DNA of 64,000 bases, from the NCBI GenBank assembly GCA_027625915.1, contig JANTQA010000012.1:2945001-3009000 (forward strand), in the 5' to 3' direction. Source of the DNA: Anaeramoeba flamelloides (taxonomy: Eukaryota; Metamonada; Anaeramoebidae). A program made the position numbers and the translations under genes. Below the pieces are notes generated by a model that did not search any database, was not told where the DNA came from, and saw nothing but the letters and a program-made list of their open reading frames with translations. Shown here in pieces: positions 23,051 to 36,400 of this stretch. The number at the start of each line of letters is the position of its first letter. The first letter of the stretch is position 1.

Positions 23051-26000
23051 AATAAAAATTAAGAAAATCACAAAAATTATTTTTTTTCAACAAATAATTG
23101 TTTAAAATTGGAACTAAATTCAATTCTTCAATTTCATAAATACTATATTGATATTTGTATAGATATTTTTTTAATTTATTTAATGATAAATCATTTTGTA
23201 AAACATTTTTTAATTTTAAAAATTCTTTAGTTTCATAATTTTCAAATTTATGATTCCAATTACATGTATTGGTTGTATTATTATTAACATTATTGTTAAG
23301 GAATTTATTAAAATATTTTTTATTTAAATGTTTTGAAAATTTTATAATTTTATCAAAATTATAATTTTGTTCATTTATTTTTTTTTTTTGGTAATTATTT
23401 TTTTTATTTTGAGATTTTGGTTTCATTGTTGATATTGGTTGGATAATTGATGTTTTTTTCAACATTAAGGGTATGTATTCATTAGTATTCTTATTTTTAT
23501 TCGTATTATTATTATTATTATTATTATTAGTATTAGTATTAGTATTATCCATTTCCCTTTCAATTTTATTTTTGTATATGGATATTTTTTCTTTTAATGC
23601 TAATTGTTTTTTTCTATAAATGTATTTTTGTGTATTTAGAGATAAATCATTATTATTATTTAAATAATACATAAAAAAAATTAATTCATCTTTAAAACCA
23701 TCTTTTAAAAATCGAAATATAAATTCGTTTTGAAATTTTTTTACAACTGTATTAATTATTAATAATGTACATTCAATGAATTTTCTATGGGAATTATTAT
23801 TTGTAAAATTAATGATATTTTTATTAAGAATATTCATTAAAAAAATAGTTATATTGTTTTTGATTAATATTTGTTTTAAAACGGTTAAATGTTCAATTTT
23901 GTTTGTATGTCTTAGTATTCTTAAAATTATATTTAAATAATGTATTTTAATTTCTCTTGAAATTGAATTCCTATACCAATTGAGAATTTTGGAAAAAATG
24001 TTTTCTAAAATAAATTTAAATGCCTCAATTCCATTTTCCCCCAAAATCCATGGTGGTAAATTTCTTTCATTATGATCTTTAATTAGTATTTTTGATCCAG
24101 TCATAATTTCATAAAATTGTTTTCTTAAAAAATCATGATCTTCTATTTGGTTTTTTAATAAATTTTCTTTTTCTCTTTTTTGTCGTTCAATGATTTTTTT
24201 TTCAAAAATGTGATCTTGTTCTTTTTGTCTTTGAATTTCTTTTTCAAGTTTTAATTCCTTTTCCTTCTCTTTTTCTCCTTTCTCTTTTTCTTTTTCCTCC
24301 TTTTCTTTCTCTTTCTCTTTTTTTTCTTTCTCTTTTTTTTCTTGATCAACATCTTTATCATAATTAGATTTAACTTTTTCATACTTTTTTTTATATGTGA
24401 AACCATGGAATAAGGTCGAGAAATCTATTTTATCATTTCTTTTCTTTTCTTTTTGAATTTTTTTTTTTTCAACTTTTTTATTTTTATTTTTATTTGTATT
24501 TATATTTGGTTTTAATTTGTTGTTATTTTGAAGATCTTGAGTTTCGTTAAATAATTTAATTGGAGGATCAAATTCAATATTTTTATCGTTTTTAACTTCA
24601 ATTCCATTATCTTTTTTTTTCTGGAGATCATGATTATATATTAATTCATCCTTTTTTTTTTTTATTTCATTTTTAATTATGTTTGATCGTTTTTCCACTT
24701 TTTCTGTCTTTTTTTGTTTTTCCTCCTTTTTTTCACTTTCCTCATTTTCTTCTTTTTCTTCCTTTTCCCCATCGTTTTCCCTTTCCTCCTTTTCCTCCTT
24801 TTCCACCCATTCATCCTTTTCTACCTTTTCCACCTTTTCTACCTTTTGATTCCTTTTATTTTCATTGTCTTTTTTTTTTATTTGGTTTTTATTTTCAATT
24901 TTATTTTGTTGTTTTTCTTTTGGTGAATTTGTTGCTTTAATTGATACTAGTTTTTTCATTTGTTCTTCTTCTTTTATTGGCTTTATAACTTCTTTGGGAT
25001 TTAATGGTAACCCGTCTTTGTTATCATCAATTAAAGTAGAATTTAAATTTGTATTGGTATCATATTTTTGTTTGGATAATTCTTGTGTTTTTATTTCTTT
25101 TTCTGGTTCTGTTTTTGATTCGAGTTTATTTTCTTTTAGTTTATGTGGGATATTGTTTGAGTTATTTGGTAAGGGTTGATCAAAGATAGTCGTACTCTTT
25201 TTTTCTTTTGGTTTTGTTTTTGTTGGTTGTTGATGATCAAAAAATTTATTTATATATTGGGAATTATTGTTATAATATTTTGGTTTAGAGTTCAACCCAG
25301 AAAAATCTTTGTTTTCACTACCACGACCACGACCACGACCACAGCCAAGGGGGCGGTTCCGGTTCCGGTTCTGGTTTCGGTTTCGTGTTATTCTAGAATT
25401 AAAAGAGGCTTTAGAATAATAATAGGGATCGGAGCCACTATTAAAAGCAAAAAAAATATTGTTTTTTTTTCGTTGGTTGTCTTTTTTTTTTTTCTTTGTA
25501 TGAAGAAAGTCAGGGATTATAAAATCTAATAAAGAAACGATTGGCCTTCTTGCGCCACTTTCAATTAAAGAATTTGGATCCATTAATTCGTTTAATAATT
25601 GGAAAACTCCTTCACTCCAAGCCACTTTAATAATTTGACTTGAGGAATGTTGAATAATATCTACCAATAATCTGATGTCCCTTGTAATTGTAAATGGCTT
25701 TAGCTTGTGTCGGTTTTCAAATTTTAAAATACGAACAAGTGTTTTGAATACTAAAGGTGTACCAAGCGAACAATAATCTAAATTCTTTGAAAAATGCTTC
25801 CTGATCCGAAATAAAGCTAAAGAAGACAAATTTAAAACCTTCTGATCATTACTTTCAAGGACAATACACAGGTCTGGGATTGCCTCTTTCGCCATTGTTA
25901 AGCAATCCTTTGGAATCGCCCTGAGCATATTGGCAGCTGTTTCTGCAATTTTCTGTTGTGTTGGCAGCGCGCAGTTTGGAAAGATTTGTAATACTTTTGA

Positions 26001-26381
26001 TAGGGTGCCAGAAAGCAGCATTTGTTGATTTTGATCATGAGTTAGCAACTCGACCAAATCGATAATTACTTCAACAATTTCCTTGTTGCCTTGATTGGAA
26101 GACAATTTGGAAAAGATAGTTTCGTTTAGACGGCAGATATACCGAGAGATCTTTGGACACGACTGAACCATATTCTGCAAACACCGGATCGATAATATGG
26201 TTACTTGCACTGACTTCGATTTTGTAATTAAATTGTTTAAAAGTGTAATTAATGTTGGTGTGTTAACAGTCGACACAAAACGTTCTCCTGTTAACAAGAT
26301 GATTTGTGAGAAGTCCTGAAGACAATCGATTTTTGTTTGAAGATCATCGCTTGTCTGAAGACTTTTAAGAAGATCAACCAT
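20619..26381 (-). CDS. TRIP12: HECT-type E3 ubiquitin ligase, TRIP12/UPL3/Ufd4-like
   Basis: Accepts ubiquitin from an E2 on a catalytic Cys and passes it to substrates; this subfamily serves ubiquitin-fusion/N-degron degradation. One 1920-residue frame, no intron needed. Residues 1-310 are ARM-like helical repeats (AAWSEGVFQLLNELMDP-type, as in TRIP12/UPL3). A long disordered region follows with RGRGRG and KEKEKE tracts, then helical segments, then HECT from about 1500 (LEVQYFNEVGTGSGPTNEFF; IMMFEFIGSFVAKTILDKRT; LPGYPNFEL). The end reads SRLPTCMTCVNFLKIPPYS; by comparison with the family the catalytic Cys is the second one, C1887, and the C-terminal HECT residues are present. Asn tracts lie near 950, 1117 and 1615-1638, the last inside the HECT N-lobe. 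No WWE domain was recognised. Start is the ATG at 26381 (MVDLLKSLQTSDDL). It stands alone. Confidence 0.93.
21470..21540 (-). repeat. Poly-Asn codon tract inside the HECT domain
   Basis: A trinucleotide run (ATT then GTT on the plus strand; AAT/AAC codons on the coding strand) giving about 24 Asn. It lies between WPLPLK and KAIIMMFEF, within the HECT N-lobe. It keeps the frame. Confidence 0.9.
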
Positions 26382-27605
26382 TTGTCCTTTTATTTGTTTG
26401 ATGAATTATTTTGTTCAAGAAATGTTGGATTGAAATAAATGAGAAAAATTTATCTTCAAGAATAAAAACCCTAAAAATGTAAAAAATGATCATTTACTCT
26501 TTTTTATTGTTTAAGAAAATAATTTAAAAACACTTGGAAAGTATTTTCACCAAAGTTCAATCTATTGGTTTTTGGTTTTCAAGAAACGAATTTTTCAAGA
26601 CTAGAATATTTAATCGAAAACAAATATTTTATTTTTTCGACAGAAATTTTAAAAATCTTCTGAGTACTTATTTTTGTGTTTTTTGAATTTGCCAATAACT
26701 TTAAGGAACTCATAACTCTTATTTATTTTTTATCCAAAGGCAATATTCTTAAATTATTTTCACCAGACTAGAATTAAACCCCATAAAAAAACTTCATTTA
26801 TCAACTTTAGAGGGAGAAGTTACGATTTTTACTAGAGTTCATTTTCCTGATTAAATTTTCAGTAATAAGATCTGGATTCTTTGTGATTTTGATTTTTGGG
26901 TCTTAAACAGAAAAAGTAAAATTTTCTCAGTTTTTATGTGTTTTATAAAATCTCAGTTTTAGTAATTTCTGAGATTTTGTATGAAAAAATAATATTGGTA
27001 CTTTTTTTTTATTTTAAAAAAACAATTAAAAATAAATTAATTATATGAATCTCTTGAAGATCCAGTAAAAATTAGATCCATTTATTTTATTCACAAATAT
27101 TTATTAAATTTCTTGAAATTTTATAAGAGCAACTATATTTTTTAAACAAATGCTAAGACTATAAAAGCAACCATCAGTTATTGTTTAAATCTGTTATTTG
27201 AAAATATATATTATTTTTTTTTTATATAAATTTTAAATTTGAATTTGTTTTATTTCTTTGAAAATATCAAAAATTGAGAAATAATAATCTAACTTGTTGA
27301 TAATTACGCTTTTTGAGTGTCTTATTAACTCGTTGTAATATTTAAGATTGGGTATTAATTATTCATTATAAATAATCAAAGTCATTGGTATTAATTTAGG
27401 TAATTAGTTGAATTTTCGAGGTTTTAAAAAATTATTTTTGGGTATTTTTAATTTAATGATTGTTTGCTCATTTTTTCTCTTATTTTTTTTTGATCAAATA
27501 AAAAGAAAAAATTGATTTAAACTGTACTTTGAATAAACAAATGATATTTTTTTCAACTTTAAAATAATTATTGTAATTTTTAGAAATTAAGTCAGATTTT
27601 TTATA

Positions 27606-27778
27606 AAGTTAGTTTCACTTTTAAGGCACAAACTTAAAACGAAATTTCAGACCAAAAAAATCTCAAATTAAGGCACAAAATTCAAATTCTAGTAAAATAA
27701 ATTGTGTAAATTAAAAAAATACAAATTTTGTGCCTTAATTTTCGTTTAAAGTTTGTGTCTTAAATTTGAAACCGACGG
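27606..27778. mobile_element. TA-flanked palindromic MITE, copy 4
   Basis: Starts AAGTTAGTTTCACTTTTAAG and ends with the near reverse complement (GTGTCTTAAATTTGAAACCG). It has the GGCACAAA box and a CAAATTTTGTGCCTTAA arm. The ends are eroded relative to the copies at 54437 and 56581. No coding sequence. Confidence 0.7.
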
Positions 27779-27981
27779 TAAGGTTTTTTTTTTTAAGTGG
27801 TTATTGGAAAAATTAAATAACAGTGGGGGCTCATTTTTGGGTAAAATGGAGGATTTGATATGAATAGATATAAAATGCATAAATTTAAATAATAAATCCA
27901 AATTAAATAATAAAAAAAAATCGGTTCTAGTGAAATTTGTCAACTCTTAAATTAAATAAAAATAAAGATAAACTATTAATA

Positions 27982-28175
27982 TAGCCAGTTTCACTTTTAA
28001 GACACAAACTTTTAATAAAATTCCAGGTACAAAAATATCTAAAATTAAAGCACATTTTTTGGAATTTTTTTTTTCCAGGTATTAATTTATAAGAATTTAA
28101 ATATTATGTCTTAATTTGTTTTTTTTTTGTCTGAAATTTTGTTCAAAGTTTGTGTCTTAAACGTGGTTTTGGCTG
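27982..28175. mobile_element. TA-flanked palindromic MITE, copy 5
   Basis: Starts TAGCCAGTTTCACTTTTAAG and ends TTTGTGTCTTAAACGTGG followed by TTTTGGCTG. TA lies on both sides. It is 203 bases after copy 4 in the same arrangement as the pair at 54.4-55.1 kb. Confidence 0.7.
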
Positions 28176-28565
28176 TATATTATTCAAAGTGGATAAAATA
28201 ATCTTCATAAACTATGTTTTTTTTCTAAAAATTTTGTTATTGGTAAAAATTTGAGAAAAAAAATCAAAGTGAAAATTGAAATATTCAATCTAAATTAATA
28301 TAGAGATTTAAAAATAATTTTTTATCAAAGAGCATTTATTCAATATTTTTTTTATTTTCTATCTAGACTTTAAAAAGTCAAAAATTAAAAAATAGTAAAA
28401 ATTAAAAAAAAAAATCAATTATTAATCTGACTTTAACTATTGGCAAAATATTTCAAATTGGAAAAAAGTCTTGTTGAAAAAATTTCCAAAATGTTTACAG
28501 TGAAAAAAAATATTATTTTTTCTAAAAATGTAATTTATTTTTTTTTTATTTTTAAATTATTTAGA

Positions 28566-28568
<3 letters not shown>

Positions 28569-28607
<39 letters not shown>
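28569..28607. repeat. (AT)n microsatellite
   Basis: About 38 bases of alternating A and T in intergenic DNA. Confidence 0.9.
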
Positions 28608-28609
<2 letters not shown>

Positions 28610-29984
28610 CATTGAATGATAAACAATACATTAAAAAAGTTTCTACGTGATGTCGATATTTTATTTTGTAATTAATAAATTATTTAATAAAGTATTTTCT
28701 ATAGCATTGGGTTGCAAAAAGAATCCTACTTTAGTTTGATGTGTTTTAATTATTAAAAATAAGAATTTTTTGATTTCTAGACAATTTTTTTTTTTTTTTT
28801 GACAAAATTTGGATGGAAAAAGAATAAAATCATAATAATCAAGAAAATTTTTACAAATTTTGAAAATTTATTTTCTAGTTATTTTTCAAAAATACTTGAC
28901 TATACAATTTTTAATTCTAAATTTTTCTTTCTAAGACAATATTTTAAATATATTATATCTTATAATCCTTTGATAACAACTCAAATTAAATATTTTGTTC
29001 CAAAGGGAATTGGTATATTAGAGTTCAAAGGGGTATATATATATATATACTTGCATTGATAATGTATAGTAATTAATAGATAAAATGAAATTTCTAAGTG
29101 ATGCAAAAATCTACTGTTTAGTGAATAAATGATTTATTAAATTGTTTTAAATCGTGTTTGGTGTTAAGGATCATTAAAAAAAAATAATAATAAAAACCAT
29201 CAATATTATCCATTATTCATTAAAGCAATCAAGTTTTTGGTATTTTGGCAAACTTTTCCAAAAAAAAAAAAAAAAAATATTTTTTTTTACAAAATCATGA
29301 TGTAAATAATGAAATCACAGTAACTAAGAAAAAATTTTTTCAAATGTTGAAAATTACTTTTCTAGGTATTATTTATTGTGATTCTATCTATATTTTTTTT
29401 AATTGAAAAATTTTCTTTCTGAGACAATTGTTTAGATATTTTACATCTTACAATCTTTTCAAAGCTATACAAATTAAAATTTTAATACATCGGGTAATTG
29501 GGTATGTTTGGGGTTTGAAGGGGTATGAACCTTTTGAAAAAAAAAAAAATACAATCAAAGAAACAAGGTTATTTCACTAATAAAAAGGAATATAGATTTA
29601 TTTCCTTTCCAATTGCCTTTTTTTTTTTCTTTTTCTCATAAGGCTTTGAAAGAAATAAATTCTAAGTTGTTGATCTTTTTTTATTTTGCACAGTTTACTG
29701 TAGTCAAAATAAAGTGTGTAAAAAAAATTAATAAGTGTTTCAAAAGAAAAAGAGTGTTTTTTTGTTAAAGAAGGCCTATACATCAACTGATCAATAAAAC
29801 TGATAATAAACACTAAATAAATATGGTACTGGTTTCTTAAAGTTCTCTTATTTAAAAGTAAATTCTAAAAATGAAGGATCAAATTGTAAAATTTATCTCA
29901 AAAAATAGAGTAAATTTTTTTAAGGATATGTTTGAATCATTCAAAAAAAACAAAAAATTTCAGAATATTCGAGAATATGTCCTT

Positions 29985-30560
29985 AATAAAATTAAGCACT
30001 ATTTTTTTCTGATTAATATTTTACGAAATCAAGTTTATAACTTAATTCATTTAACCACTGGGATAAATTTTTTTAGAATAAAAACACTCAAAACTTTTGA
30101 ATATCGAAAATATTTTTTGAAATTACTGTGCACTTTTTTATTTTTTTTTGAAAAATTAGGGTTGAGAAAAGTTTGAAATCAAAGAATAAGTTAATATATT
30201 AAATTAGAATGCTTTTCCAGAAAGTTTATCCTTTTAGTTTAACTTTTTTTTTATTTTACCATTTAAAACTAAAAAAAAATATTTGAGGACCAAATTAGTG
30301 CCTTTTGTGAAAAGAAAATTCCCATAATTTAGAATTTGTTTTAGTAAATGAGTTTAAACAAGATAGTGTATCTAAAAATATTCATAATTTCAACTGAGAA
30401 TTCAATGATTTTGGCAAAAAAAGTTTTCAAGAAAAAGCTAAATTGAAACTTTATTTATTTTTATTTTATCATTTTATTTTTTTAATTGTGTTAATGGAAA
30501 GTATTTGATCAGTTTTCGATTTTTAGTGTTTTTTGGGTCGTAGGGACATATTATGAAAAA
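29985..30560 (+). repeat. Dispersed repeat, copy 2 (partner at 6285-6860)
   Basis: Direct-orientation partner of 6285-6860. Its first half overlaps an open frame (29871-30176) with hydrophobic, helical-looking content (KHYFFLINILRNQVYNL; KTFEYRKYFLKLLC). I cannot tell whether that frame was ever a gene or is chance in A/T-rich repeat sequence. Confidence 0.6.
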
Positions 30561-30856
30561 TTTTCAACTAATTGCCTTAATAATTTAAAATTTACTAAAA
30601 ATATCAAGAATTTTACCTTCAAAATTCATTTGAAGTTAGGTATACTATTTGGTAATTGATTGGATGTTCCCCATGAACAAGAAGAAAAAAAAAGTACAGA
30701 TTATATTTTGAAACACGGATTATATTCGTTGTGCACGCATAATTTTTATCACTGTATATATTGATATATGTTGGTTGAAGTACGAATAATAAATGAAAAG
30801 AATATTTAAGAGTTGAAAAAAATAAATATCCTCTGAAATTTTATTCCATTTTGATT

Positions 30857-31349
30857 TCAAATACCAGTATTGCTGTTGAGTTGGAAGGCTTCCTTCCAAT
30901 GATGGAATAAATGAACTAAAGGGATGAATCTACAACTTCTTGATGGATTTTTCAATGCGAAAAAACATTGAAACAAATCCAATTTACCTAATATAGGAAA
31001 TGTCTATGAACCAAATAATATGTTTTTGTTTCGAATTCAAATAGACAAATCACGTTTAAATCATCTATTAATAGACATTTCGAATGTATATTTTCAGAAT
31101 GATATTTTTTGTTTTATTAGAGTATAAATTTATCTGAAAATAAACGATCCATAAAAAGTGAGTAAGATTATATTTACTCCCCTTTATCACTCAATACCAA
31201 TTGTTTAATCTTTGAAAATAGTCAATAATAACCAAATTAAGTTTATTGGTTGCATTTTTAAAAGAGTAATGATATTACTGGTATTTGAATTTTAAATCGG
31301 AAATATTTTCATCTCGTTCTTCTTTTCTTAATTCTTCAGAAACTTTCAT
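30857..31349 (-). CDS. Candidate small two-exon gene, unknown
   Basis: Weakly supported. Exon 1 (31349-31279) reads MKVSEELRKEERDENISDL followed by KFKY, and ends at donor GTAATA in phase 2. A possible exon 2 (30929-30857), after acceptor TTGTAG, joins in phase 2 to give FIPLVHLFHHWKEAF and a stop: 47 residues in all. The 349-nt intron is close to the RPS9 intron in size. Another frame across exon 2 is also open, so the join may be wrong or part of a larger broken gene. An inverted copy of TTCAAATACCAGTA lies at both outer ends, which may instead mean an inserted element. Confidence 0.22.
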
Positions 31350-33475
31350 TTAGGGTTTTTATTTTACTCAGTTGTCGAACAAAATATGGAATAAATGAAA
31401 TACATAAAAAAATAAATATCCAAATTTGAAATTTATAAAACTAAAAAGAGGAAAATTAAGTGAAAATATTCTGCCATTTATAATTCAAACGACTGTATAG
31501 AAAACGAAATGTGTCTAAACCAAAAGCCACTGATTAAAAATTGATTTATCACAATTACAATTTTTTTAGGTTCATTTAATCTCAAACAATTGTTCTTTTA
31601 TGAAGTGATCATTTAAAGACCAATTCGGAAAATAATAAAAAAACTAACCTTGTTTTAGGGTCTTCTTCTTTATTATTATGCTTTCCTTTTCCAAATGATC
31701 TCGGTTTTGATTCTCCAAATAAAAAACAATCATACCAAAAAAAAAGTCTCTATTACTTTTATAATCTAATCTTATCGAATCTCCTCTTCATGAATTAGAG
31801 TTGGTTCTTGATTTAACAGGGTTATTTCTATTTAACAACGTTTAAAAGATTGTTCTTATGGAATCTAGAAAAGTTACATCAAGAGAAAGGTGTAAAAAAA
31901 TTAAGTTTTTCATTTGTATGGAGAAAGATAACAAAAGAGAAAACTTTTTTTTTTCTGATTTACAACTTTTCAAAAGTTTTCTGTTTTTAGAATCAAAACT
32001 TTTTTTTAACATTTGCATGACTTTAGGCAACATCCTCGAAACCACGTATAAAGGTTGTTCCTACACTTTAATAAAATTAAAAACAGCTTTTAAAGTTTTA
32101 TATTTCCAAAAAATTTCTTCTTTTTTTTAAAAATAGAAAACTTGGTAATAGTTTGAAAAATGACCAGTATTTCATCAAACCGGGTGATACTTTCTTTTTC
32201 ATTTTTTGGAAAACTGTTAATGGTAAATATAAAAAGATCAAAATTTTCCTTCATTTTTTCACAAAATAAAAAAAAATTCCAAGATTTAGAATACTTTTAA
32301 TTGTAAAACAAATAGATCAAAAATTTCAGTCAACTTTCCAAAAAAATCATTCCGAGAATTAAAATAAATCATCAGAGTTCCCAATTCTATAAAGGTGAAT
32401 TAAGAATTTAAGTTGATCTTAAGAATTAAAAATTTAAATGTCCCTATGGTTTATTAAATCTATATGTGGAAAGTTAAATGAAAATTTTGTTCCATTTATT
32501 TTATATTGAATAGAAAGTATTCGAGATTTTTAATCACATAACTTGAAGTTTTATTTGAAATAGTTACGAATATATACCTTTTCTGAAAACATTGGATCAC
32601 TAAAAACTCCCGTTTGGTTATGAAAATAGTAATATAGAATATGTAAAAACTTTTATGGAATTAGAAAAAATGTAGAAAAGTGACAATTTTTTCCTCTTAT
32701 TATTTGGTTCTGAGTAAAAATAAAAAAACTCCAAAAATGGATTCTCTTTACCTATATATTCGAATTATGTTCTTCTCAGGTCTTTAAAACTGTATATTGG
32801 AGTGAAAAACTTGGAAAAAGTGCATTTTTTCTTAAAAAAATAATTCTCCAAACTTCTCTTCTCCAAAAAATTAAAATACCTAAAAAAGATGGAAATTTCT
32901 TTTTAGAAATAATAGTAGGTGTTTGGTTTTTGTTGTATAAAAATTTTGCAAACAAAAAAGATCACTTAAATAAAAAAATACAATTGTTATATTTTTATTA
33001 AAAATTAAAAATAAGAGGAAAACTCTATGGAATCATTTAAGTTATTAGCCAAATACGTTGAGGAATTTTAAGTTTTCTTTTCAGACAACAAAAAAAACTT
33101 TCGAAATTACTTGACGAATATCTCCTCAAACCCATTTTGGAACAATTGGCCAATTTGCAAATCAAAAACTAATTGTCGAATAGAACAATAAAGTTGGGAT
33201 AAAAGATTTCCTAAATCAAATAATTAAACTATTGTCAACTTTTCTCAAAATAACCTTCTGTAAATTGGGTCTCAAATTCTTAGATCTGTTCATTTTATTG
33301 TTTTAAACTTTTCGAAAATAACATCGATTTTTGAAATTTGTTCTAAGTGACTCAAATTTTCCAACAAAAAGAAAGAAAAATGGAAAAATTCGCTTCCCAA
33401 ATTCCAATAAATTTTGTTTCCACAAAAACATTTTTCAAATTTTTTTTTTATTGTTACACATCTTTTTGATTTGTG
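31350..33475. other. Unresolved stretch before the surface-receptor gene
   Basis: Minus-strand segments at about 31650-31760 (FGESKPRSFGKGKHNNKEED in one frame) and 31459-31529 look compositionally like exons. A donor GTTAGT and an acceptor TTAATCAG lie between them, but two frames stay open and the gene cannot be fixed. The part from 32150 to 33475 is AT-rich and probably includes the promoter of the plus-strand gene starting at 33476. Confidence 0.3.
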
Positions 33476-36400
33476 ATGAAAAAAAGGAATCTTATTTTCC
33501 TAACATTAATACTCGTTTTACTAACATCCATTGTGAGTTTGGATGCTGGTTCCCTGAACGATGATTTTTTAATGCAGAATTTTTTTCAAAAAGAAAAATC
33601 ACAAGCAGAAAGGGATGAGGATACTTTTAGACAGTAAGTTTCTTATTTTTTTTTTTCCGAATAACTTCTTTTCAATTCTATGTCGTGTTCGTTTCTTGAG
33701 GTTTGTTTCAATTCTCAAAAAAATTCTAATTTAAATTTTCGCGTATTAAACCCAAACAAAACTTGAGAATTTTTTTTTTTTTTTAAGACACTTTTGTTTT
33801 CAAAAAAGGAATAAATGGTTTTTGTTTTGCAAAAGAAAAGAAGTCACAAGAAACAAACGAAACAATCCTCTCCCTCAAAAAGATCTTTGTTTTAATTTAT
33901 TTTACAGTTTAATCACAACTGAATTATTTTTTAAAGAGAAAAAATAGATGCTTTTGCTTGTGGTGATTAATGGGCTTTGGTGGGAAAGAGGAAAAAATTA
34001 ATCTTTTACAAACCGTATTTTCAACTCTTTTGAAGATTAGTTAATTTCTTATTTACTTTTTGTGTTTGTTAAGAAGAACACTTTAGAAAGTTAACTCTTT
34101 CTTCTCAGTCTTGGTGAAGTCTGCAAAAAAAGATCCTATGGAAATGAAGAAAAAATTTCTTTTAATTTTTAAGTAAAAAATTTTGTCTCAAAATAAATTT
34201 TTCTTGAAAGGATACTTTTTTTTTTAAAAGATTTCTTCAGGTTTGAGAAGAAAGGGTTGACTTTCCAAAGTGTTCTTCTTAACAAACACAAACACAAACA
34301 CAAAAGGGAATGGGGGTTTAACGAATATCCTTAAAGTGCATGCCTCCATTATGGTATTGATGAACAATTTTTACTCACCATTTTCGTTTGAGAACAGATT
34401 GATCAAGGAGAGAAAAATAGTCTAAAAATTCTTGAAAAACCAAAATTTTCCACATTTTTTTATTTTTCAAATCAATGTTTACTTTTATTCTTTTTCTCGA
34501 AAATTTTACACATTTTGATTTAACTTCTAGACACTTGAATGCTTTGTAAATACATCCCAAAAGTATGAAAAGGAAAATATTTTTCAATTTAGAAAGAGAA
34601 TTAAAAAATAAAAGGAAAAATTTGGGAGAAATTAAATAATTTGACTTTCCAAAAATTTTAGGAAACGAAAACTCAAAATATATTTAACATCTTCAAAGAA
34701 AAAGAAAAGCCAATGGGAAAGATTTTTAAAGGGCGCTTTTCATTTATAAATTTGTTTTAATATATTTTAAACCAAAACGAATTTTTGATGTCCTCACACT
34801 ATCAAATTAACGGACAGAATTTGGAAAAATCAAAAAATCTATCATACTGTTATTTTCCAATTAATAAATGAAAATTATTATTTCTATTTCCAAAATGAAT
34901 ATTATTTATTACTGTTACAATCAAATTAGCAGAGTAAAAATTTTGTCTTAGAGTTAACTAAGGAAAATAAATATTATTGTCTAAAAAAATCATTTCTAAA
35001 CGATATTGTAAAGATCTTTGGATTTTCTTTCACTTATAAACAGAAAAATATTTGGGAATGTGAACTAAAAAATTTCATTTTTTTAATTGGAAAATAATAG
35101 TATATTTTTTTCTCTAATGACACCACTTGGGAAAATCTCGATGAACATACAAACAATACCAAGCACACCATCTCTTAACAATTCAGGGATTTTCATCTCA
35201 AAATGTGGTTCTTAAATTAAATATCATTGTTCTATTTTATTTTTTTCTTAAATGCTTGACACTCTTGTTAAAATAACCCCGCAAATTCAATAAACCTTTG
35301 ACACAACTTAAAAGAAGTGTTTCCTTCTCCAATAAGGCGCACATATTAAATGACCAAACAAAAACCAACAATAAACAATAATAAAATATGGTGGTCATTT
35401 CTTACAGTTCTACTATTTAAAAAAAAAAATAATAAAATGATCGATCAACCATTAAAATTTTTTTTCAAAAAAATAGAGTTCATTTTAGAGAATATAATCA
35501 AAAATTCCATCATTTTTTAAGAAAAATAGGATCAATTTTTTGTAAAAAAAAAAAAAACATAAAAGTTAATATAAATTGTAAAAATTAAGAAAAATTAAAG
35601 TTAATTCCATTCATAATCAAAACTTTTGAGAATTAATCAAGGAATTAACTACCAATATCCCTTTAACCTTGAGTATGCTCTTGGATGGTTAATTAGATGT
35701 TATATTTGGATAAGAAAAAAAAATAAAAAAGAAAAATAAAAAAGGGTTTAATTTGAAACATGTGCTTTGTGCTCAACAAATATATTTCTGATAGCTGTAA
35801 AGTCACCAATCCAAAAAATCAAATTTCATTTTTGAAATACTTTTCTAATTGCTTCTGAATCTTTTAAATGCCGAGTTTGGTAGATCTTTTTACTTTTTCA
35901 AATATTAATGTTCTGAATATGAGTCAATGTAGGAAGGGATTTTGTTGAATTTTCCTAAAAAAGTGAATTAAAAGTTCCAATATAATCCCCCACTTTGATT
36001 TTGAATAAGAAAATTCAGATAATTTTGAGAAGAGACCAAAAAAGAATTCTAGATATTTCACATTTGTCATTTTATTTTTGAAAATCTGAAAATTCTAACT
36101 TTGAGTTATCTTATATTTTTTTTTCATGAAGAACTTTTAGGACATTAATCGAGATTTAGTATTATTTGTTTGATCTAAACTCCAAAGCTAGAGAATCTAT
36201 TTAAAAAAAAAATCCTATCAAGACTCAATTTCAACTTTGCTATAGAAATATCAGTTGACAAAATGCAAAAAAAAAAACAGATTTTAAATTTAGAGTACTC
36301 AAAATTGAAATTATGATAGTTTAATGAGACTTACCTTATGGAAGTAGGGACATTTTAGCATTTTGAAAAATTTTAATTGCTACAACCTTACTGAAAAAAT

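Larger units (their letters stand above)
26382..30856. other. Gene-poor stretch with two palindromic elements and one dispersed repeat
   Basis: Upstream of the HECT gene, so the proximal few hundred bases probably hold its promoter; no element is recognised. Beyond that lie palindromic elements at 27606-27778 and 27982-28175, an (AT)n microsatellite at about 28569-28607, and the dispersed repeat at 29985-30560. No frame looks like a gene. Confidence 0.5.

Noticed and set aside
24683-24940. Phe/Pro-rich plus-strand frames
   Set aside because: Antisense of the KEKE tracts in the HECT protein.
29871-30176. 101-residue frame with helical look
   Set aside because: Largely inside a dispersed repeat whose other copy is not open; kept only as a note under the repeat.
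33331-33564. 77-residue plus-strand frame
   Set aside because: Overlaps the signal-peptide exon in another frame and has no ATG; the MKKRNLIF frame is far more protein-like.
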